The translations under genes and the position numbers were made by a program. This document shows positions 56,593 to 64,000 of a DNA stretch of 64,000 bases, in pieces (the stretch's first letter is position 1; each line of letters starts with the position of its first letter). A model generated the notes under the pieces. That model saw nothing but the letters and a program-made list of their open reading frames with translations. It searched no databases and was not told the DNA's origin. This DNA comes from Uranotaenia lowii (Eukaryota; Arthropoda; Insecta; Diptera; Culicidae), in NCBI RefSeq assembly GCF_029784155.1, contig NC_073691.1:93671617-93735616 (forward strand). The letters are read 5' to 3'.

Positions 56593-58270
56593 GTTTTGAA
56601 CCAAAACGAAGGTTTTTAGACCCCAAGGTTTGAGAAATTCAAAAATTCAAAGAAAATCAAAAGTTTACATTATATTTTCTAAAGCTATGGTAGCTATGTT
56701 AGAACCTCTAGCTTTGGGGATATTGCGTTTTAAAATTTTTATAATTACTAAGTTTTTAGTGAAATTAATCATCGAAACTAATGAACTGACACCTCAAAAC
56801 AACAACACTTAAAAAAAAAACTGATTTCGAATCTGTTTACTATCTCCCTCCATTTGATAAAGGAATAAAATTTTTCTTAGCTATTCTAGTTCCAGAGAAA
56901 TTATGCTCGCAAATAAAATCCACAAGCTATGGAAAATTTAATAGAAAAAAATTAACTGTTAATAACATCACTCAAGAATATTTATGAGGATTGCTATAGA
57001 AGATTATAATTAAACCAACAATTTGTTGAAGAATACTAATCGATTTGAATTATGATTCAAAAAATATCTATGATTAATTTTCGATGAACAACCATTTCTA
57101 AATGTCCTTTAATTCTCATATTTTACTGGTGTGATGAATGAGCTAAAAGAAAACCTCAGTAGCGTTTGTCTCAGAAGTCAAAATAACTTGCGGTCTTCGA
57201 AAAAGTAGATCATTGATCTAAAACATTCAAATTGAGTTATGTTCCAAAGTTTTTCCCAAAAATTTCCAATAAATTTTAACCCTTTTTCAAAAATTAACTT
57301 ATGATTATCAATTTTTGTGTAAAACTTCAGCAAAGTGAAAAGCAAAAAGTAACTTTTTGATAAGATTGGAAAAAAATCTTCTAGAGGGTTTATTAGTTTT
57401 ACTATGTACCTACTTCAAAACTAACGATGAGTGAAATTGTTTCCAATTCATGTGTTGCAATGTGTCATGAAACAAACCCTGTAATTTTTCAACATTCAAA
57501 TTCAAGGATTTTTCTAATACTTTACTCGAAACACGAACGAGTCAGGGAGTGTACAATGCATTGTTGAAAAATTGTAACATTTCTCAGATTTAAACAATTG
57601 CTTTCAGTCTACATAAACACACCCTCATTAGAAAACTCTTTGCAAAAAAATCCTATGGCTATTTCAAGTAAATTTTAACTGGAAATTTTTAAATTTTATT
57701 CAGATTTTTGCCACGGATCAGGCTAGAAATTTATTAGTTAATTCGTAATATTCTAAATTTTCGTAAATTTTTAAAGAAATCGTAACATACTAAAGCTCAA
57801 AGAATTGTTATTCAGAATTTTCAGAATGATTGGAGACCACTGATTTGAATAAAAAAAAGTGAACTTCGAAAGCGCAGCTTAAAAAAATAGTTCCAGACCC
57901 TCTGAAAAATCTTTTTCGCAAACAGTTAATTTGATGACAGAAAATTTCACTGAAACAGTGCCATACGTGATGATGATTTTAAGTTTTTTTTTTATTGTTT
58001 AATTGTCCTGTGTTTAGCTCTTGAGTTAAACACTATCACTGGAAAATTATAATAGAAGTCCCTTCTAACATTTCCAAGTTTGAATGTAAAAGTAAACTTC
58101 GATTTACTTGTTTTCATATAATTGATTTATTATTTTGATCATTGCATTCATAACTTATGATCTTTTTCTCAAAAGTTATTTTGATATGTTGAATCCTTAC
58201 TCAGAAAATTTGATTCGAATTGTGGTTTGAATACCTGACCTTGGAATCAAAAATACATTTTGACCTCCTC
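56593..58270. other. AT-rich interior of the CAGGGTGGCC-ended interval, no gene
   Basis: No supported gene, and no transposase is recognisable in any frame. Sequence is A/T-rich with short low-complexity frames. Confidence 0.4.
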
Positions 58271-58331
58271 TTGTATTTTTCCCGGTTTGGGATTTGAATT
58301 CCCGATTTTTCCCGGTTCTGTGGCCACCCTG

Positions 58332-59499
58332 AGTATATACGGACAAAAATCAGACTCTACTCCAATGATGAACTTCCTTGGAGGTGGAATTATCGGTATA
58401 AGATTCTACGTCGGACCGGCATTAACAAGCTTTCAAATAACTGTCCTTCCAGGGCAGCCGCATTGCAAAAAAAAACATATCCCATATTCCATCACAAGAA
58501 AAAGCAGGATGGAAACAATCAGGCCGGCATTTTTTGTTTCCAACCCTCGACAAACAACCATCGGCTAAGATGTCCGGCAGTAAGCAGCTGTGCGCGTGAA
58601 TGTAAACCGGCAATAGAAAACAGTTTCTCGTTTCCCATTCCCATGCCATTCTCATTCCCATTCACAAAGGAGGAAAAGAGAAATTGAAAAACGCCCAGCA
58701 AACATGAAATCGTATCAGAAATGATAACTTAAGTCGTTTACAATGGTGTTGTGAATTGCAATTCTAACTGCATAGTGAAAATATAGCATAAAATATCGTT
58801 TGAAGTCAGCTGCAATGGGATTTGACAGAAAGTCCGCCATCTAAAAGCTATTGATCTTCGTCTATAATCCTTTTTATTTTCGTGTTTCCCTTTCTATCCC
58901 CTTTTTTCTTCTAAGAAAAGTGCTAAGCTAAGCAAACAATTTTAAAAACAAAAAAAAACGAGTTTGGCTCCTTGAAACCTAATCGTATGAGCCGTTTCAA
59001 ATAAATCAGTTACAAAAAAAAGTCCGCCATGTTTGTAAATTTTGAAATCGTTTTGCTCCCGCTTATTTATCGTCATGTTCACTCTGCAACCAGATGGCTT
59101 AAAATGAGATGGGAATTGAGTAATACTGACCAATGGGAGAACTGGAAAATATTATTGCTGGGAACGATTTGAAGGCTATGAGAGCAATATCTTGCTCATT
59201 CTTCCGATAGGTACGAATAAGGTGTCGGATAGCGCCCAATTGGTGTAGTTTTCGTCGTAGTAGAAAGAAATTAAATTTATGTAGATTCCCGATCAGGAGA
59301 GCATATCAGAATTTTTAGAAAAACCCATCTAACGAGATATTATTAATTTATTCAGATCATGATATCATAATCTTCGTTTTGGTCATTTCGAAAAAAATGT
59401 TTATATCTCTTTTGATACAGTCTGTTGTTTTTTCTGCCGAGCAAGCAATGCTTAGAAAACTTTTATTGGAAATTTGAAGGTCTCATTCTAATGCACCAG
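58332..59499. other. Mixed-complexity DNA with no supported gene
   Basis: Positions 58340-58700 have higher complexity and open frames of 60-100 codons on both strands, none recognised. A short CATTCTCATTCCCATT run (58646-58663) echoes the hexamer satellite at 16.7-17.6 kb. The remainder shows nothing distinctive. Confidence 0.3.
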
Positions 59500-59780
59500 G
59501 CATGGTTCTGTGGTGGCGTGCGCGCCTCTCAACCTGCAGGTCGAGGTTCGAATCTCCTGGCTGGTACCCAAACTTTTCAAGAATTGTTCAAGTTGGAACA
59601 AGTCAAAGGTAGTCCAACATATAGCATACAAGTGAATTCATATAAGACAAACATTGCACACAAGCTTGTATACAAGACTCATATTTTTGCATTTTTGGTA
59701 ATCTCAATTCCATCTGATTGATATATAACTCTGCTATCAAGGGGTGATGCAATTTAGATATGCTTGCATGGACTTTTATT
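59500..59780 (+). mobile_element. tRNA-derived SINE-like sequence
   Basis: A GTGGCGTGCGCGCCTCTCAA A-box-like segment (59512-59531) and a B-box AGGTTCGAATCTCCTGG (59543-59559) are tRNA-spaced. The acceptor arms do not pair. The body ends in TATCAAGGGGTGATGCAATT..GCTTGCATGG, related to 2795-2835, suggesting a common tail. Confidence 0.55.
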
Positions 59781-62160
59781 TATTATTTGACATAATTAAA
59801 CATCCCACAAGTACTAAATTACATCTCATTTTGATAGGAAAAATTGAATATCAAAATATCTCATCTTGATATAATTTTGTTTTTCTCTTCTCATCGGGTA
59901 TGTATATTGCCTCCACTTTGGTAGTTAAATGCTATTTTTATAACATTCATACGATCATTTCATAATGTGCATGGGACGTACATATATCAAAACAGCTTAA
60001 AAAGATAGCTACAAAAATGTTTTCTGGGCGGTTGCCATGGACAGAATAAATTTTATGAATAATGTTCATCAAGTTATGTCATGAGACGGAAAACTATGCA
60101 AATAACTAAAGTAAGTTTGTAGTCGCTAACTGTGATGAGTAACAGATTAAAAAATCTGAACACGATTTTCCGTATTAACATTAGCACTTTTTCAATGAGT
60201 TCAGTAGTTGACTTTAAACATCTTAGAAGCATACAGCATACAAATAAGGGCCCAACTGCTGTTTTTTTGCAATTGTTCAGCTTAAAACTTGCTACGACAG
60301 TTATGGGCTTAAGTGTGGCACACAGCACTGCCATCATTTCTTCCTGTCGTAATTATCGATTCTCTTTTGAAAGAAAACCTCTTACTGTTGCTGCTGCGGC
60401 TTATGCAAAGAGGATTAACTGCGAGGAAATCCAAAGCCCGGCGAAATCACTCGATGGAAGAAACACAAAGTAACAGTTTGCGATTAACAGTTCTAGCGGA
60501 AAATTCTCTATAAATTTACTTGATTAGCAACGCTCCAGTAAACATCAATCGAGAAGCTCCCGATCCAAAGTGATCATCATAGGCATCATCATCGGTTGGT
60601 TCATCTCGTTCCGGCTGCCGAAATGTTTCACACGAGACCACTCTCCTCTGTTGCTTGGCTGAGTCTCTCTGGATGGGGTTTAATTTTGCACGCATTCACA
60701 TTAATCCAATCGATAAATTTCTTATCTTCGACCCTCCGACCTCGGCACAGTTTTCCACCCATCGAGATTCTTCCCTTTATTATTGTATTCGACAAACATC
60801 TCTAGTTGCTATTGTTTTTCCGGATCGTCCTTCTGAGTTGAAACTGAAACACTCTTCGTGTGGTGTTAGTGAAATAGCTTATCTGTTTTAAATTTTAATG
60901 TGTCTGCATTTCAAAAGTATGTAATCTTCCTTAGCTAATTAGTTTAATCTGGGCATGGTGTGCCGCAGAGCAGTGTTCCGGTATCATTTTTCGAAAACGA
61001 ATCGTCCCGTCCGGGCCAACTTATCTCGGTCATTGTGTTTCGATGGGGTTTGATGTTTAAGATTGTATCTAACTATCTATCGTATATTTAAGAACAAACA
61101 CATTTTAAAAATTAATTTCCATGGGGGCGGATCAGGACAAAATTATGAGTGGACTATGAAATAAAATTAATAAAAGAAGTACCCGGAATAACTTGATATT
61201 AAAAGGTGTTTCAAAATAAGTGTTAACAAGCAAATCAGAAATTTGGCTCGAGTCCGGCTGAATTTAATCTTAAATCACCCTACGCTTGAGACATTTCATT
61301 TTATTTACGACACTTCACGACGATTCACGAATTAAGACTTATTTCTAATTGCAAATTTCGATTTGCAATACAATAAAATTTTTGTATTAAAACTCTTAAC
61401 TTGACATACAACAACCCTAACTCGTCTTTTGAATGGGTTTTTATTAAAAAGTATAACTAAACAAGAACAGAGTTTGAAGCGAACCATTCTAACTTCAAAA
61501 TTATTTCATCGAATACTAATTTTACGCATCGACAAGTTGGCCACCAGCTAACAGGCGTTTATCTCTCACCATGGTCCAGAGAATTGGCAAAACAATTCTA
61601 AAATCGAATATCCTCTACTTTATTACTAAAAAAAATTTAGTTTCAAAAAACCGTTTGTGCCATTACAAATGTCATGCTGATATGAAAAATTCATCAAGAA
61701 ACCAACTCAGCCTCAATTATTTTTTCCTTGTTCTTCTCAATGCTCATCATCACATTTGAAAAGTTTTGCTCAGTTTTTCTAACACGGCTTCTTTTTACAT
61801 GGTTTTTGCCATGGTTACGATTCTTCTACACGGCGAGCGAAAATATTCCAAATCCTATACGTTGACGACCGAATTCATACCGCGTAAAAAAAACCTAGTG
61901 TATGAGTATGTATGTATGTATGTATGTATGTATGTATGTATGTATGTATGTATGAGAACCCACCAGTGGCTGATAGGTCTTTCGACCCGAGGCGGTACGG
62001 GAAGTCTTGATTGCACATTCAAACATTGTACATGCTTAACTCATCAACAATGATTGCAGCACTAACAAGGGATCCCTTACCACTGGCTTGGGACAAGTTT
62101 GACTCATCTCACTCCCTTCCAACTGTTCGAAACAAATAAAGAATTCTGAAAAGGTTTCTA
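59781..62160. other. Mixed DNA: TE-free island (60300-61100) and (TATG)n run
   Basis: Positions 60300-61100 are higher-complexity with CTGCTGCG-rich sequence and frames of 66-113 codons without recognised domains. Positions 61901-61954 are a (TATG)n microsatellite of about 13 units. No RNA gene is seen. Confidence 0.35.
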
Positions 62161-62920
62161 AAGGTGATACGGTCAAAATTTGGTCAATATCAACTTGACG
62201 TATTTCTTTCAATTTTGCATTTAAAAAACCTCAACACCCCTCATTTTGAAGGTGTGTTTGTGTGTAGAATGTTGCTCCTATTTTGATTTTGGAATTCACT
62301 CTTCAGTTGTCAAAATGTCGTCCAAGGAAGAAGAGCAGCGTATCAAAGTTTTGCTCGCGCATTGCGAAAATCCGAGCTACTCGCACGCAAAGCTGGCAAA
62401 ATCGCTAAAAGTTGCCAAATCAACCGTTACAAATGTAATTAAAGTGTTTGGGGAACGTTTGTCGACAGCCAGGAAGTCTGGATCGGGGGGAAATCAAAAA
62501 CCGGAAGCCGCATCTTGCTATTTCGGTAAAAAGGCCATGGAGTGGTACGCCCCCAACAACGTGCAGGTACCCTCCCAACCCTCCCAACACGCCAGAGCTC
62601 CGCCCAATTGAGAAATACTGGGCATTGTCATGCGAAACCTAAAGAAGACCAAAAAAACTGCTAAGGACTAGCAGCAGTTCAAGGCAAACTGGCTTTCTGC
62701 GTCGAAGAAGGTGGACAAGGTGGCTGTATAAAATCTAATGGCAGGGGTTAAGCGTAAGGCCTGGCAATTCGGATTTGGAAAAGCGGAAGCCTTACTGAAT
62801 ATTTTTCTTAAATTTTATAATAATTAAACTCGAATAAGAAATTTAATTTGATTTTTGAATAGACGATTTCACCGATTTCCACGCGTATTCCCTTGACTAA
62901 ATTTTGACCGTATCACCCTT
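62161..62920 (+). mobile_element. Internally deleted DD37E mariner, 760 bp
   Basis: The ends AAGGTGATACGGTCAAAATT and, inverted, AAGGGTGATACGGTCAAAAT are flanked by TA on both sides (62159-62160 and 62921-62922). It contains the two ends of a transposase gene joined by a deletion. The TIR differs from that of the mariner at 19862-21080, so it is a different family. Confidence 0.9.
62315..62815 (+). pseudogene. DD37E mariner transposase, deleted between the DNA-binding and second-Asp regions
   Basis: From ATG 62315 an N-terminal helix-turn-helix domain is intact (residues 1-50: SYSHAKLAKSLKVAKSTV) and is followed by a basic TARKSGSGG linker. At about 62508 the frame jumps to ASCYFGKKAMEWY, the region around the second catalytic Asp (the Asp itself is lost), so about 130 residues are missing. 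A frameshift near 62568 puts PPNTPELRPIEKYW in another frame, and later stops interrupt a Lys-rich tail. If expressed, only a DNA-binding fragment of ~65 residues plus a short tail would be made; such truncated products can bind inverted repeats in other families, but here that is inference. Confidence 0.85.
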
Positions 62921-62924
62921 TATT

Positions 62925-64000
62925 ATACTCGTTTTTAAATTTAAAATCAAGGTGAAAAAAAAATCGATGTAAAGCTCTAAAATGTCTAACAATTTTTCCT
63001 TAAAACTTGTCAACCGGTATGAAATCATGATAAATACATTGACGTCTTTCAACATGTAGTCTTTTCGCATAAAATTGATAGGTTTCATAAATTTTTAGAA
63101 CAAATCCAACGCAATTAGAATTGTTTAGCTCCACAATTTAAACAATTTAGCAAGAACAAGTCAGCTGACTCTATCTTCAAATTTTAACTGTTTTGAGCAG
63201 AGATGTTAAAATCGCGAGTCTACATACTCGCACTTTGCCTTTCTTTGCAGAACGATTTTATTTCGTTAAACTCAATCTGCAATGATGCTATCTAAAGTTC
63301 AACTCGGAAAGCATCAGGAAGTAAGCTTCGGGTAAACTCGGCAGGAGTAAACAGCAATCGGGGGAAACATCAGCGAAGCAAACGAACAGTTCTGTGAATT
63401 AAAAAAAATCGTTTTCGTTCGGCAGCCGAACACATCAATCGGACAACGCATGGGGGCGTGGCTAAAATTGATAGGTACAAGGGAACGGGAAACGAGCGAG
63501 AGAAGGGTGCGAGGAATGTTAACTCGGTCCGTCGGGCAACGATCGCTCGTGAGCATTCGTGTACGGTAAGCTTCGTTCTGTTGTTTCGTTGGTGTGATTT
63601 TATTCCTGCGAGGCATGGAAAACATCAATTCGGAACTGTTCTCTTCGTTTTGTGTCATGTGTGCAATCACGTCATGATTGGAACGAAGATAAAATCAATC
63701 TGCACACAACAAGTTAAACTCGGAAAAAATCAGCTGAATGATTCTTTCCGAAGCGAGTCTACACACCGCTGGTTTTGAGGTTTTTTGAGGCCCTATGAAT
63801 ATTCCAGTTTTTCTAGAATTTCTACAGAATTGTAAAAAAAATGTACAGTTTATATAGAAATATGTAGAAAATATATCGAAATATAATAATAAATCATCTT
63901 GTCAACTTGAATAAAAAATTTTCTTACAAAAATTAAAATCATGAGATTGCAAGGAAATATTTAGTTATTTTCTTAGTGCAGTTATATATTTTATTCAAAT
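62925..64000. mobile_element. Second copy of the CAGGGTTGC-element family, interrupted by an insertion
   Basis: Sequence at 63000-63185 matches 23800-24150 (GTAGTCTTTTCG, AAATTGAYAGGTTT, GCTCCACAATTT, AACAATTT). Sequence at 63815-64000 matches 24200-24370 (TATAGAAATATG, ATCAACTTGAAT-like, GAGATTGCAAGGAAATATTTAGTTATTTTCT in part). The match is interrupted by about 63200-63790. The left end is not seen and the right side leaves the window. Confidence 0.65.
63200..63790. mobile_element. GC-richer insertion inside the second hAT-like copy
   Basis: It is absent from the 23.6-25.6 kb copy. GCGAGTCTACA occurs near both borders (63210 and 63754) in the same sense, and AAACTCGG/AACTCGG recurs (63300, 63333, 63510, 63717). 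Plus and minus frames of about 106-118 codons are open but unrecognised. Its nature is unknown: it could be an LTR-like or other non-autonomous insertion. Confidence 0.4.

Larger units (their letters stand above)
51046..58331. mobile_element. Pair of CAGGGTGGCCACA ends 7.3 kb apart (hAT-like element or two ends)
   Basis: The left end CAGGGTGGCCACAACTTTTT and the right end TGTGGCCACCCTG are inverted repeats. Both are followed inward by TTTTCCGG/TTTCCCGG-rich sequence, as in the 23617-25568 element. The flanks (AGCAT left, AGTAT right) do not give a clean duplication. The interval contains a non-LTR retrotransposon, an LTR-like fragment and a foldback, so either one old element was expanded by insertions or these are ends of two different copies. 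Confidence 0.55.

Overview
The window looks like TE-dense, AT-rich, gene-poor DNA of a dipteran, most likely a mosquito. This is an inference. It rests on two transposase relics of the IS630/Tc1/mariner type whose second Asp and terminal Glu can be aligned with 37-residue spacing (the DD37E group best known from mosquitoes), an R1-like retrotransposon tail, a CR1/L2/Jockey-type reverse transcriptase, tRNA-derived SINEs and many short terminal-inverted-repeat (TIR) elements. I see no bacterial operon, CRISPR array or rRNA. The only part that looks like a host gene is a minus-strand coding region at 956-2590. It is the last exon(s) of an unrecognised Ser/Asp-rich protein, with an upstream splice acceptor and possibly a further exon near 6.4 kb. 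Much of the rest may be intron or intergenic DNA upstream of that gene.

Layout. 1-2.6 kb: a MITE and the gene end. 2.6-9.3 kb: decayed palindromic elements and a ~138-bp tandem repeat. 10-13.7 kb: three TIR or inverted-repeat elements, one of them Harbinger-like with TTA duplications. 16-18.2 kb: a pyrimidine-rich tract, a ~0.8-kb hexamer satellite and a ~98-bp tandem repeat. 19.4-22.6 kb: a nested stack with a CAGTAG-ended outer element holding a DD37E mariner and a CCCAAGCAACC-ended element. 23.6-25.6 kb: a CAGGGTTGC-ended element holding a SINE and a TA-flanked MITE. 26.5-37.5 kb: more MITEs, a long foldback and a mariner corpse. 41-46.8 kb: a GC-rich block with an R1-like ORF2 tail, an array of small hairpins, large tandem duplications, a 111-bp minisatellite and an antisense Ty1/copia fragment. 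49.5-50.8 kb: three adjacent TIR elements. 51-58.3 kb: CAGGGTGGCCACA ends enclosing a defective non-LTR retrotransposon, an LTR-like fragment and a near-perfect foldback. 62.2-64 kb: an internally deleted DD37E mariner and a second copy of the 23.6-kb element family.

Between these lie islands of higher-complexity DNA (about 6.6-7.1, 15.1-15.5, 18.3-19.0, 30.3-31.5, 39.8-40.8, 48.2-49.4 and 60.3-61.1 kb). They lack recognisable TE ends and are the best places to look for regulatory sequence or untranslated exons. No element in the window appears fully competent: every transposase or reverse transcriptase I recognise has a deletion, frameshift or missing catalytic residue. I did not find a convincing new biological system. 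The most unusual structure is the hairpin array behind the R1-like tail at 42.4-43.3 kb.
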